NCBI GenBank assembly: GCA_029876055.1
Contig: CM056878.1
Coordinates: forward strand, 1,240,001 to 1,304,000
Source of the DNA: Madurella fahalii
Taxonomy: Eukaryota > Ascomycota > Sordariomycetes > Sordariales
Direction: 5' to 3'
Length of the DNA: 64,000 bases
In this document: piece after piece, positions 1-11,168 of the stretch
Layout: each line of letters begins with the position of its first letter
Numbering within the stretch: position 1 is the first letter of the stretch
Notes under the pieces: generated by a model
Seen by the model: only the letters and a program-made list of their open reading frames with translations
Told to the model about the DNA's origin: nothing
The model's database searches: none
Translations under genes and position numbers: made by a program

Positions 1-60
1 ACCACCCTCACCCACGCCTCTCCTCTCCCCTCCCCCCCCCCACTGACATCCCTGTCCAAG

Positions 61-2005
61 ACAATGCATCTTTGATGTCTACGGCGGCGACGTGAGCTTT
101 GCCGGTGAGATCTTACACGGCAAGACATCGCCTCTTAGCCACGACTCAAAGGGTGTTTATGCCGGCCTGGAACAAGGCCTGCCCGTCACTCGCTACCACT
201 CGCTCGCTGGCACGCACGTCACGCTGCCCGAGAGCCTGGAAGTGACCTCCTGGATCGCCAATGAGGACGGCTCCAAAGGTGTCATCATGGGCGTGCGCCA
301 CAAGGAGTACACCATAGAGGGTGTGCAGTTCCACCCTGAGAGTATCCTGTCTGCCCAGGGGCGCACCATGCTCAAGAATTTCCTCTACATGCAGGGAGGC
401 ACCTGGGCTGAGAATGAGCGACTGCAGAAGGCTGCCCAGGCGCCCAAGGGTGCGTCCCCTGCCAAGAACAACATTCTCCAGAAGATATACGCCCACCGCA
501 GGGCTGCCGTCGCCGCCCAGAAGCAGATTCCCTCCCAGAGGTTTTCGGACTTGCAGGCCGCCTACGACTTGAATCTAGCGCCGCCTCAGATCGATCTCGT
601 TGAGCGTCTGCGCCAATCGCCATTCGACGTGGCTCTCTTGGCCGAGATCAAAAGAGGGTCGCCGTCCAGGGGCATCTTTGCGCTCGACATTGACGCGCCC
701 ACCCAGGCCCGGAAGTATGCACTTGCCGGTGCCAGCGTCATCTCGGTCCTCACGGAGCCGGAGTGGTTCAAAGGCAGCATTGAGGACTTGCGTGCTGTGC
801 GCCAAGTTCTCAATGGAATGACGAACCGGCCCGCTGTACTGCGGAAGGAATTCATCTTTGAAGAATATCAGATCCTCGAGGCAAGGCTCGCCGGTGCCGA
901 CACTGTGCTCTTGATCGTCAAGATGCTCGACGTCGACGTCCTGGAGCGGCTCTACAAGTACTCCCTGTCCTTGGGTATGGAACCGCTGGTCGAGGTGCAG
1001 AACTCTGAAGAAATGGCCACCGCCATCAAGTTAGGGGCTAAAGTTATCGGTGTCAATAACCGAAACCTCGAGAACTTTGAGGTCGACCTGGGCACTACCG
1101 GCCGGCTCCGGAGCATGGTGCCCAAAGAGACCTTCCTGTGCGCGCTGAGTGGTATCAACAGCCATCAAGACGTTCTCGACTGCAAGAGGGACGGTGTGAA
1201 CGGCGTGCTCGTTGGGGAGGCCATCATGCGAGCTCCTGACGCATCCCAGTTCATCAGGGAACTGTGCGCTGGTCCGCATGCGCCCGCACCTCAGTCCGAG
1301 TCCGAACCTCTGTTAGTCAAAATCTGCGGCACGCGGAGCGCGGAGGCTGCCGCCGAAGCCATCAAGGTCGGTGCGGACCTCGTCGGCATGATTTTAGTTC
1401 CCGGAACGAAACGCTGTGTCTCGCACGAGACTGCCATGGCTATTTCTGAAGTGGTCCATGGTAACAAGGACAGTGCCTCGAGAGCGGTGAAGCTCCCTCG
1501 GACGGCGACAGACTTCTTCAGCGTATCTGGAGAGCTTTTGAGAAAGAAGAGCCCCTTGCTCGTGGGCGTCTTCATGAACCAACCCTTGGAAGACGTGCTT
1601 GAGAAGCAGCGGCTGTATAACCTCGACATTGTCCAGCTGCACGGCGATGAGCCGGTCGAATGGGCGAGCCTGATTCCTGTTCCGGTCATTCGGAAATTTA
1701 AGCCTGGCCAGATCGGTCTCGGAGTTCGCGGGTACCACGCCGTCCCACTACTGGACTCCGGTGCTGGCTCGGGCAGGCTGCTTGACGTCGAGGCTGTGAA
1801 GGCCACGTTGGAGAAGGACCAGCACCTGTCGGTCTTGCTTGCCGGCGGGTTGGAGCCGGAGAATGTCGTTGCGTCCGTGGCATCGTTGGGTCCCCTCGCG
1901 GGCAGGGTGCTTGGTGTGGATGTGAGCAGCGGAGTTGAGGTGGATGGCAAGCAGAATCTGGAGAAGATCAGGGAATTTGTGAAGGCTGCCAAGGCAATTA
2001 GGTAG
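61..2005 (+). CDS. TRP1: Trifunctional tryptophan biosynthesis protein (GATase / IGPS / PRAI), 3' part
   Basis: This is the C-terminal 647 residues of the fused fungal enzyme (trpC in Aspergillus, trp-1 in Neurospora). It supplies the glutamine amidotransferase of anthranilate synthase, indole-3-glycerol-phosphate synthase and phosphoribosylanthranilate isomerase. The amidotransferase end carries the catalytic His in QFHPES. The IGPS domain shows AEIKRGSPSRG, RKEFIFEEYQ and GVNNRNLENF. The PRAI domain shows the active Cys in VKICG and the Asp in GVDVSSGVE. The gene enters from the left edge. Bases 1-60 read as the end of an intron: they hold an in-frame TGA, an ACTGAC branch-like site and an AAG acceptor, and from 61 the frame reads into QCIFDVYGGDV. 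The nucleophilic Cys of the amidotransferase therefore lies off-window. The stop is TAG at 2003-2005. All three domains look intact and identity is very secure. Confidence 0.97.
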
Positions 2006-2624
2006 TTGGCTCAGTTAAGACATTGGTCAATACCCCTGCTTATTAGGTCATTCTATCCTTCATGATGCCTTCGTCCTTCTAGACCGGGACGAGAACGTGA
2101 GGTTGAGCCAGCAAGGTGACAGGCAAGAGCGCATTTCCCTTTTACTACTCTCTGAAGCACCATCATCCGATCGTATATCCTTCCAATCAGAGCTCACGGG
2201 CTCTATTATCTTCTAAATATCACTGGCAGGAACCAGACATCTCATCCGCTGGTAGCTCATCTTGCAGGACTGGACCTGCCGTCTCCTCCCTTCCTTCGTA
2301 CTCTGCGCTGGGAAGCCTGTCGTCTACACTCCGTCCCCAGGACGTACGCTCTCATTCCGACTCCCCATTGCCCTCACACCCAAATTTTCCGTTTAACTTA
2401 CCCCTTGATTTGCTCAGCAATACGCTTCCTCACCTTTCCACCACCCGTTTACCTACCCATCCCCATCCAAGGCCTACCAACAACTTTCTTATCCCATATT
2501 ATTCTTGTTCCTTACTTCCTTGCCTTACCTTCTTCTTCCCTCCTTTTCTTGCCCTCCCTTTTCTTCACCACTCGCTCCACCCTCTCTTCCCGTTCAGAGG
2601 CATTAGTTCAAGACATCATCTACC
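2006..2624. other. Intergenic: TRP1 3' end and CT-rich leader of the BRCT gene
   Basis: No gene is supported here. The right half (about 2400-2600) is a long pyrimidine-rich stretch typical of filamentous-fungal promoters and 5' leaders, ending in the start context CTACCATGG at 2625. A 186-aa open frame crossing this stretch is low-complexity Ser/Pro/Leu and is explained by the CT bias. Confidence 0.6.
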
Positions 2625-4072
2625 ATGGGTCCCCGCACACGCAAGGAAAGGCCCATCTTCCGCGGCCTCAGCATAGCGGTGGCGGGCAACTTGACCTCGG
2701 CCAACAGCCAATGGACCGATACAAACATTGCCCGGTGGGTGGGGCTCAGAGAGGGCAGGTTCGTTGGCTCGGGGGAGGCGATTGATGGATGCGTTACGCA
2801 CCTAGTTTGTGAGAAGGGTGAGTTTGAGCGGCGTGGGAGCAGAGGTACGTCCTTTCCCCCCTGGTGCTCTTGGCTTGGCCTAACGGGTAGCAAAACCAGT
2901 CCGGGACGCACTCAAACACCAAAGGGCGTGCCACATTGTCTCGCTGGACTGGCTCGAGGACTCGATGCAGAAGCGTAGGCGGCTGCCTGAGGAGGCGTTC
3001 TCGTTCATCCGGACGCTGAAGCAGCAGAGGGAGAAGGAGAGGAAGCGGATGCAGGTGATGAAGGGGCTAGAGCAGGCTGAGAAGGCGGTTAACACGAGTA
3101 TGTGCAATTTTATTCTCGATTGTTAGGTTACGGCAACGGCTGATGACGGACAGATTTATACCATCCTTATTGCGACCACACTTTTTTTCGGTATGAGGTG
3201 GCGTTGACCAGGGACGATGAAGAGCAGGGGATCCAAGGGGAGCGGTACATTCTCACGGTGAGTGCCGTCCAGGTTTGTCCATCTGCAGTTCGGGTTTACC
3301 CCTTTATTGGCTTTCCAAACCAAGCTGGGCTACGGATTCCCTCTTGCCCTGCTCATCTCGACTAACGTCACCAATGTATCTCTTTCACTCTGCTAACCAA
3401 CTCAGATTCACGAATCAAACGCCAAACCACACCTCTATTGGTTCGTTATCAAGTACTACAAGAAAAAAGGAGACTCGCAGGTCAAAGTTCACCGCCCAAA
3501 CGATTCGCCCGGCCTCTTCGCCCGCGAGTTCGCCCTGTTCGAATCCTTCTTCCTCAGAAAGACGGGCATCGCCTGGGCGCAGCGCCTCGTCAAAGCGGGC
3601 GCGTCTGACAAGACTTTTTTCCGGTACACGCCGCCGGTGAGTAAGCGAGACGGGTGTTGGCAAATCGAGGAACTAATACGGTGATGTAAAGACAGGTGGA
3701 AAGCCAGTCGGCTGGGTTCCGGCTGAGTACGTACCGCTTGAACCCCCCGAGGCGGCTGCGGCGGATAGCACCGCGAGCGGTAGTACGATCATTCCAGCTC
3801 ACACGGACGAAAGTACCATCGATATTCTAGAGGAATCTAAGCGCAACGAAGAAACCAACCCCGGAAATACCCCCGCTTCCACAAACACCGCAGACGCTGC
3901 TTTAGCATCCGAGCCTCTGAGCAGCCCGGCAGGCCCAACCACGACAGTTAGTGCCATATCTCCAGGGGCCGACAAGGACACTTTTCTGGCGCCAGCACCA
4001 GTAGCCGAAGTCGAAGCACCCGTATTTTGCTGTGCTGCTGATTTGTCAATGGATGTCCACCTCATAGATTAA
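2625..4072 (+). CDS. BRCT domain plus WGR-like domain protein
   Basis: A five-exon model gives 377 residues: 2625-2844, 2900-3097, 3154-3257, 3406-3636 and 3692-4072. All junctions are GT-AG and phase-consistent. The N-terminus (residues about 5-95) looks like a single BRCT domain: FRGLSIAVAGNL, a central AIDGCVTHLVCEKG, then HIVSLDWLEDSMQKRR with the conserved BRCT Trp. The middle (about 140-270) starts NLYHPYCDHTFFRYEVAL and continues into HLYWFVIKYYKKKGD, which resembles the WGR fold seen beside BRCT in PARP-type proteins, although the WGR triplet itself is not preserved. The last 100 residues are a Ser/Thr/Ala/Pro-rich tail. No PARP catalytic domain follows. A nuclear, DNA-damage or chromatin-linked role is inference from the domain pair only. 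Confidence 0.85.
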
Positions 4073-4481
4073 CGAGCGGCTTGACGCGGTCGAGATGGTC
4101 TCGCATGAAAATATCACAGGACAGCTGAAGGGGTTGAGAATGGGAGGAAAAACAATTGTGGGATGACAACGCATAGAAGTGCAGCACAACACGGCCCGGC
4201 AACAATGTAATGGCAATAAACGGGAGGGCGACGGACGGACGGGCGGGTGAGCGCAAGTTCCAAACCTCTAATCCATTCCCTTTCCTCAGCAGGCAATTAG
4301 CGATCCACACAGACGGACGGACGAACAGACAGGTAGACAGGTAGACATTTAGACAGGTAGTCATACATTCATCATCATCATCACCACCACTAAATTAAAC
4401 ACCCTTCTCAATTTCCCCTTCTACTCATTAACCCTTCCCACCCCCTCCATCACCCCCCATCCTTCCAAAAAAAAACAACCC
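4073..4481. other. Convergent 3' region with simple repeats
   Basis: This lies between the convergent BRCT and USE1 genes. Around 4308-4360 there are GACGGACGG and AGACAGGTAG repeats, followed by an (ATC)n tract at about 4369-4382. No coding signal is seen. Confidence 0.6.
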
Positions 4482-5612
4482 CTAAAACCTCAACTTGGGC
4501 GCCACCCCGACGAGCAAGACCAGCACGACCATCAGCCCATAGACCATGGCATACAGCCTCATGCGGCCCCACCACCCCTCGCCCTCGGTCATGCGCTGCA
4601 ACATGCCCATCCGGCGCGTGACCCCCTCCATGCCCTCGCCCGTCTTGCTCATGCCCCGGCCCGCGCGGTCGACCAGCTCCTTGTCCTCCTCCAGCGATGC
4701 CGAGAAGGCCTGCGACGACGCCTTCAGCTCCGAGGCGAGCTTGAGGATCGACTCGGACAGCGCGTCCTGCTCGGCCCGCTGGTGGTCGAGGATGGCTTCT
4801 GTTGTGGTCGTTGCTGGGAGCGGCGGCTGGTTGGCGGGCCGGGGCCCGAAGAGAGCGGAGCTGGAGGTCGTTGTGGCGGCGGCGGCGGCTGTTTCGGATG
4901 GTTGAGGGGGCGCCGTTGGTGATGGTTCGGTGTGGCGGGGGCGGAGACTTTGGGAGGTGGTTGTTGGATCTGGACCGGTAGTGGTGGTGGTTGTGGGGGG
5001 TTGTAGTTTTTCGGAATGGGGAGCGTTTGCTTGTGATTGTGATGACGGAGGAGGCGGTGGCTCTAGAGGCGGTGCTGTTCGGCTTGGCTCCTCGTCTGGC
5101 GGCTCCTGAGGTGCGATGTCGGGCGACCTGGTTGAATCCATGCTCTCGCTCGGGGTGACAATGATGTCGGCCAGGATGTCCTCCCCATCCGACGTGTCGG
5201 CCCCTTCGTCATCGTGGTTAGCAGCCGCGGCGATCTCGGCCAGATCGCTGAGGCGCTCTGAAAGTTGGTCGAGGACCTCCCGTTTCCGCACTAGGTCGGC
5301 CTGGGCGTCATGTCGACGGGCGTGGATCTTGACCGCCAGCGCTTCCTGCTCGAGCTTGGTCAGGAGTGACCGCGCATAGTTGATGTTCTGCGCAGGTAGA
5401 AATTAGCATAGTCTCTAAATTGAGAATGAAGTTATGCCTACCGTCTGCGCCTTTGCCCTCTCGTACTCGCTCGCACGAAGTCGTGCTTCGCGCTCCGCAT
5501 CGGCGTGCAGTATCGTCTGCTGCAGCCGACTTAGCAGGAAGGTTAGGTCGGTGAGCGGATCGGCATGGCGACTGGCTGATGTCGGCGTTACACCAGGGAT
5601 TAGTCGAGCCAT
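4482..5612 (-). CDS. USE1: Use1-type ER SNARE (retrograde Golgi-ER transport)
   Basis: Two exons (5442-5612 and 4482-5387) encode 358 residues. Use1 is an ER-resident SNARE that pairs with Sec20, Ufe1 and Sec22 in retrograde traffic. The N-terminus (residues 1-90) is a helical region starting MARLIPGVTPTSASRHADPL. The middle (about 105-250) is a Pro/Ser/Thr-rich linker. From about 260 a SNARE-like coiled coil includes LEEDKELVDRAG, with an Asp where most SNAREs have Gln or Arg; Asp at this layer is characteristic of Use1. A single C-terminal membrane anchor is followed by a short PKLRF tail, as in other Use1 proteins. ATG at 5610-5612 is the first Met in frame with the conserved N-terminus. 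The gene is divergent from NDUFAF7, with which it shares a 504-bp promoter region. Confidence 0.9.
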
Positions 5613-6116
5613 TGTGTTGTCGTGTCGGAAGCGGTTGATCGGGGAATGTCGACCACGGACTTGATAAGGAGATGTTCGGGGCGAGTTGACATGTGGCGGA
5701 AGCTTATCCGGTGTGGCTTGCGGCTTTCTGACATCACTGGTGCCAACCCTAACCCTGCTGGCAATGGGGGAGATGCTAACATGGAAATCCGCCACGGCAC
5801 AAGGGCATTTTGAATGCCTAAGCAGTCATTGGCTTCGGGCGAAACAGGAATCGCATGCCAAATAAACCATATCTGCCTCGGAACGTGTCAATCTCGCACG
5901 GGGTGGCACCGTTTCATCTCATGCCGCTGCTTGGCGCCAGGGTTAGGGTGTCTTTGCGATAAGATGCCGTCTTGGATAACGAAGTGTAACACCCGGAAAG
6001 CTACAATCAGAGCCGCCGCTTAAAGGTTGGGCTTCCCCCTCTGCTAGTATCTGCAATCGTACCCTATGGTACTGTGGACTATGCAGGGTTGATATCCGCC
6101 ATTCAAATTGTTCAAC
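5613..6116. promoter_or_regulatory. Bidirectional promoter region of USE1 and NDUFAF7 with telobox-like elements
   Basis: This 504-bp gap separates two divergently transcribed genes. It holds two AACCCTAACCCTG-type blocks in opposite orientation: 5744-5763 on the plus strand and 5933-5950 on the minus strand. Such telobox-like motifs act as promoter elements for general regulatory factors in fungi. Function at this locus is inference. Confidence 0.5.
5744..5763 (+). promoter_or_regulatory. Telobox-like element, copy 1 (20 nt)
   Basis: The 20-mer CAACCCTAACCCTGCTGGCA matches a second copy at 59300-59319, upstream of RMP1, at 19 of 20 positions. An inverted partial copy sharing the ACCCTAACCCTG core lies at 5933-5950. 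Confidence 0.55.
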
Positions 6117-7872
6117 ATGAAGTCCGCAGCGTTCCGGGCGCTGAGGAACACTCGCTGCGGTTCTCAGAACTCGAAATATCTTGTCAACAGAGCTTCGATT
6201 GGCTCCATTCGGGTCTTGAACCCAAGCTCAAGTCTAAGGCTGGGAGTGAGTCGGGCTCCGCGATTTCGGAATTTTTCTACAACAGCACGATTATGGGACG
6301 AAGAGAGACAATGGTCGACACCTCTAGCGAAGCAATTGGCCGAAGCCATCTCGGTATGTCCGCTCAACAACAATCTCATCCGCTCACTCGCTCATAGCAC
6401 TAGGCAACCGGCCCCATACCCCTAGCCAGCTACATGCGCATGTGCTTGACTGCTGATATTGGCGGCTACTACACGGGGGCCATCGAGGAGGGCCGCGACC
6501 AGTTCGGCGTCAAGGGCGACTTCGTGACATCGCCTGAGATCTCGCAGACATTTGGCGAGCTATGCGGCATCTGGTTTCTGACCGAGTGGCTCGCCCAGAA
6601 CCGCCCGAGCAAGGGGGTCGAGCTGATCGAGGTGGGCCCCGGGCGCGGCACTCTGATGGATGACATGATGCGGGTACGATATCTTGCTACCCTCCGGAGA
6701 GCATGGTTGCTAACTCCCTCACAGACCATCGCTTCCTTCCCGGCCATGAGAGACAGCATCGACGCCATCTACATGGTCGAGGCCAGCCCGGAGCTCCGCG
6801 CGGCACAGAAGCGCCTCCTTTGCGGCGAGAACGCTCCCATGACCGAGTCCAAGGTTGGGTACCACAGCATATGCAAGTACAACATGCTGCCCATCGTTTG
6901 GACCGAGACCATCAAGTCGATCCCCATCGGTATGTCCTCCTTTCGCAAGCCTCCTGCCTCGCCTAACTAACCCCCTTCCCCTCAGCCCCCCAAAAGTTCC
7001 CCCTGATAATCGCCCACGAATTCTTCGACGCCCTCCCTATCCACGCCTTCCAATGCGTGTCAGTCCCGGCCTCCCAATCCACCCCCTCTGACCCCAACAT
7101 CACCGACAACTCCTCCCCCTCGTCTAAAACCACCCACCCCACCCTCCAATGGCGTGAGATGCTCGTCTCCCCGACACCCCCGGGCTCAACCCACGCCTCG
7201 CTCAGCACGCCGGCCTCCCAGTCCCGCGACACCCCCCCGCCAGACTTCCAATTGACGCTCTCGCCGACGCCGACCCGGCACTCACTGTACCTTCCGGACG
7301 CCTCGCCGCGCTACCGGGCCATCAAGTCGACGGTGGGGGCGGGGGCGCTGCTCGAGATCTGCCCGGACGCGTCGCTGTACGCGGCCGACTTCGCCGCGCG
7401 CATCGGCGGCACGCGGCAGCACCCCAAGCCGCAGCCGTCCGGGGCGGCGCTGATCCTGGACTACGGGCCGGGGGACGGCACGGTGCCGGCCAACACGCTC
7501 CGGGGCATCCGGCGGCACCGGCGCGTCTCGCCCTTCGCCGAGCCCGGCCTGACCGACCTCTCGGCCGACGTCGACTTCCGCGCCATCGCCGAGGCCGCCA
7601 CCAACGCCAGCGAGGGCGTCGAGGTCCACGGCCCCGTCGAGCAGGGCGTCTTCCTCGGCGTCATGGGCATCAAGGAGCGCGCGCAGGCGCTGATGGACCG
7701 GCTTGCCGAGGGCGACCGCGAGGGCCGCGACAAGATCGAGCGCGCGTGCAGGAGGCTAGTGGATATGGGCCCCGGCGGCATGGGCAAGGTGTACAAGGCC
7801 ATGGCGATCATTCCCGAGAAAGGGGGAGCGAGGAGACCGGTCGGGTTCGGAGGCGATGTGGGGCCGCTTTAG
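6117..7872 (+). CDS. NDUFAF7: Mitochondrial protein arginine methyltransferase NDUFAF7 (complex I assembly)
   Basis: Four exons (6117-6353, 6404-6673, 6725-6929 and 6986-7872) give 532 residues. NDUFAF7/MidA proteins are SAM-dependent methyltransferases that dimethylate an Arg of the NDUFS2-type subunit early in complex I assembly. The first 60 residues are Arg/Ser-rich without acidic residues and end in RNFSTTARLW, a convincing mitochondrial presequence. Family blocks follow: GPIPLASYM, GDFVTSPEISQTFGELCGIW, the SAM-binding loop EVGPGRGTL, and IIAHEFFDALPIHAF. A Ser/Thr/Pro-rich insert sits between about residues 285 and 360. The start at 6117 is the only ATG that places the presequence in frame. 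Confidence 0.93.
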
Positions 7873-8355
7873 AGTTTGATGGCTGTGGTGGGCGAGATTA
7901 GGTGCGGTTGAGGGACATCAGGAGACATATACGTAATTGAGGATTTGACTGGGTTTTGCGATGCGGGTTAACTGGTGTTCGAGTGTACTTACTGTATCTG
8001 GTAGCTGGTGAGGGGTGTATGAATACAAGGATATATCGGAACAAGCATCGGACGAGATGAATCATTTCCGGGATGGAAGGTTGTGCCAACTGTGCCCAGG
8101 TACGTCCTCTGTAAGGGCAGACATGTCACAACATCACGAACCACCAACCATCACCAATGCTTATAACAGCAAAACCATGCGATCGAATACCAAAAAGAAC
8201 CCATCCGACGACGCCTATACTAGTACATGCAAAATCAAAGCCAGAGACTCGCAGTCCAAATCAGCCCTATTGTTAGCCACGTCTATCACCTCCCATCGCC
8301 CAATTACATATACTGCATAAGATAAACTATTCCAACCCTGCCTGCCGCACTCCAT
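7873..8355. other. Convergent 3' region (NDUFAF7 / PTM1-like)
   Basis: These are the presumed 3' UTRs of two convergent genes. The sequence is locally more AT-rich than its neighbours. No repeat, RNA gene or coding signal is recognised. Confidence 0.5.
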
Positions 8356-10318
8356 CTATTTCCTGACCCGTACGAGACCCGACTCTTCGCCACTCTCGTC
8401 GTCCGAGAACTTGTCCCCGTCCTCGCCCACCGCGAATATCGTCTCCCCGTCAAGCGACTCCCTGGGCAGCGGGGGGCTGGGTTTCCTCCTCGGCTGCGAC
8501 TGCGCAGCGGCCGCACCAGCCGCCGACGACGCTTGCCCCGAGTTGGCAGCCGCCGGCGCCCCGTCCTGCCTTTGCTTCGCACTCCCGACCCTCGCCTCCT
8601 CGTCCTCGTCGTCCGACTCATCGGGATTGCCAATGTCCAAATTGGCAATCTCAAACGTCCCGTCGTCCTCCTGGGCGATCTCGTCGCTCATGGCGAAGCG
8701 CCGGTTGTTCGGCGTCGGGCGCCAGACGTAGGCAATGAACGATACGTCGGCGAAGTAGACGACGTTGGGCCAGCCGTCAAACAGGAACCAGCGCGTCTTC
8801 CAGTGGAAGGGGACGTAGTCCGGGTCGCGAGCCGACGCGAACGAGAAGGAATTGAAGACGAAGAAGCCGAAGACGACGAGGATCGAGAGGAGGATGCACC
8901 ACCACAGCTTGCGGTACATGGACTCCTTGACGTGCTGCTTGCGCTCGCGGAGGTCTTTGAGGGTGAAGTTGAGCGAGTTGAGGGTCCAGACGTAGAAAGC
9001 CGTTAGGGTCCCGGCGAGGGGTAGGACCACAAGGAGGACAAAGATACCTAGGGTGGTTAGGATACTTGTTGGTGCACGTTTGTCGGGGTAACGAGTACTT
9101 ACTTGCGTTTTCCGGGGTGATGACAAAGTTGGTGATGGCGTAAGCGATGCCAAATACAAAATGGGCAATGGCCAGCCACCGGACGTAGATCATGGTCCGG
9201 CCTAGGGTCGGCTTGACCACGCCGTAGCCCATGCAGACGATCAGAAGCAGGAAGAAGGAGAACGAGTTGCGCGCCGCGTTGAGGACGGCGACCACAACGA
9301 GCAGGACCTTAGAACCGATGGTCGACCCGTTCCGGTTGAGGTAGTCTGGCCCGGTTAGTTAGCGCATCGTTTGAGAAAGGGTAAGACGACATACTGTAAT
9401 AACCCCAGGTCATCAGCATCTCGATCAAGAGGACGATGAGGATTGCCGTGATGTAGTTCTGCACAGGTACTACGAACGATCAGCGAGAGCCCTCGGCAGC
9501 AGATGGAGGCAACACCTACAGATGTCGGAGCGATACTGGAAATAGAGGAAGGCCCAGAACCTGTGATGGTCAGATCCTATCCATGATTCCGCCTTTTGGA
9601 TTCCACATACACCAGCAGCAGCGCATAGGCAATCGTAATGGCTCCATAAAACGGCAGCTTAGGGATTTGGGCGGCCAAGAGCTCGCCGTAGGCGTTGCGG
9701 AACTCGACGACGGCCTGGTATTTTTCGGCCGAGAACTTGTCTGTGACGACGCAAAAGTATCCCGTCTTGGTGATGGGGTACTTGATCGGGCCCGACTTCT
9801 TCAGGTGGACGGCCTTGGTCAGGATGGCATTGGCTGCCTCCTCGGTAGCGTTGGGCGCCAGTATGAACTCGCCAATGTTCTCCTTCTGGCAGAGCCCGTC
9901 GTCGACCCACTGTGGCTCGCAGATGCCGATCCGGTTGAGCTTCCCCTCGGGCACCACGCCGATGAGGTCTTGGTCGATCCAATCGAAGATGAGGAGGCTG
10001 ACGACCGGGTCGTCGCCCAGGTCCTTGCCGACGTCGGTGAATTTGACTTGGATGAAGGGGTCGACGGGCCCGCCCCATGCGTTCTTGCTATACATGCCTG
10101 TCTCGTGTCAGGCTGGTCGGGTCCGCAGTGGGCGATACGTTGAACAAACCATAGCATTGTTGCCTATTGTCGTCTGTCTCGTCCTGTGATTGCCCTTCGC
10201 ATCAGCCAACGCCCGGGCAGGCGGGAATCGCGGCAGCGCTCACCAATGCAAACTCCAATGCCCTGGCCGTCCATACTGACAGCACCAGCAGGGCTAGTGT
10301 GTATGCCCAGCGTCTCAT
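8356..10318 (-). CDS. PTM1: PTM1/GPR107-like seven-transmembrane protein (lung 7-TM receptor family)
   Basis: Seven exons (10244-10318, 10150-10183, 9611-10097, 9520-9560, 9395-9469, 9103-9345 and 8356-9047) encode 548 residues with consistent phases. A signal peptide (MRRWAYTLALLVLSVWTARA) leads into a luminal domain containing QCYGMYSKNAWGGPVDP, the usual start of the GOST/Ptm1 luminal fold. From about residue 190 seven hydrophobic segments follow, including LPVQNYITAILIVLLIEMLM, VLLVVVAVLNAARNSFSFFL and SIFVLLVVLPLAGTLTAFYV. The cytosolic tail (about the last 110 residues) is acidic and Ser-rich. Family members sit in Golgi/endosomal membranes and act in trafficking; the ligand or cargo is unknown. 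Exons of 34 and 41 nt mean single-frame reading misses the N-terminal part. Confidence 0.92.
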
Positions 10319-11168
10319 GGTGGGCTGTGGTGTTGCGGCTCACGGTCTCGATCTCGGTGCGGTTGGGTGCGTTGGGGATCGGCTCAGGGCGACGTGTCCG
10401 GGAAAGTGTGAACCTAAAGATTAAACGACAGAATGCGGCATGGATCCGCCTTTGGCGGGGGCTCTCTGCCTTGATGCCAGCGGCGCAAAGGTGAGGTGAG
10501 CGATGTTGGGGGCGAGATGGGAAAAGAACCAAAAGCTGCCCCTGGTGTCCTGCTCGATGCACTTTCTCGGAATGCGCTAGGTATCGAGGTACTGAATGCG
10601 CAAGCTCAGGTTTCAAATGCGGCCACAGTATGCGCGTACCGTGCGCCAATCTTGAAACGCACGGGTCGGTAACATCTGTGCACTGTGACACGCGCTTGTT
10701 AGCCGCGGCTGAAACGGATGTGCCTCTGCCGGCTGCTACAGCTGGCAACTACTGTGTAAGTCGGCCGCTGACATGTACATACAAGTCTCGTTCTCGGTCT
10801 CCATGACAGCCGAGCACTAAAGGATAAAAGAGAAATAACGCTCCCTTGTTTCTCAGTTCATGTTCATGAGAACGGTAAGGCATCAGAGACGAGTCCTCGA
10901 AACATTGCGCATAGACCTAATCCGGGCCCGCAACAGAAGTTGCATCCTGTCCCGTATGCTTACAAGTCCTAACTTGGTGAGATCCCAACACCATACCCGT
11001 CTCACGGCCATGGAATTACCCAAACAGAGTTGCCCCCGCGCCAAAATTGGCCATACCTCACCTCTTCATGCAGCCGAGAACAAGACCGAGAGAAACGAAC
11101 ACGTAGTGGGCCCAACGTGGCAAAGGACAGTTCCCGCTGCTTGTAGCGTCAGACGCGCCCTCGGCAGA
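10319..11168. other. Intergenic, divergent PTM1-like / pseudokinase relic
   Basis: No supported gene. A 194-aa minus-strand open frame here has no recognisable motif and unusual composition (Arg/His/Ser-rich). This stretch forms the left border of the accessory island. Confidence 0.5.

Noticed and set aside
1291..1992. 233-aa minus-strand open frame over TRP1
   Set aside because: Overlaps the conserved isomerase domain and has no recognisable content.
2116..2676. 186-aa plus-strand open frame before the BRCT gene
   Set aside because: Translated CT-rich leader; it overlaps the true BRCT start in another frame.
5933..5950. Interstitial telomere repeat
   Set aside because: Only two TTAGGG-like units, inside a divergent promoter; better read as a telobox-type promoter motif than a telomere scar.
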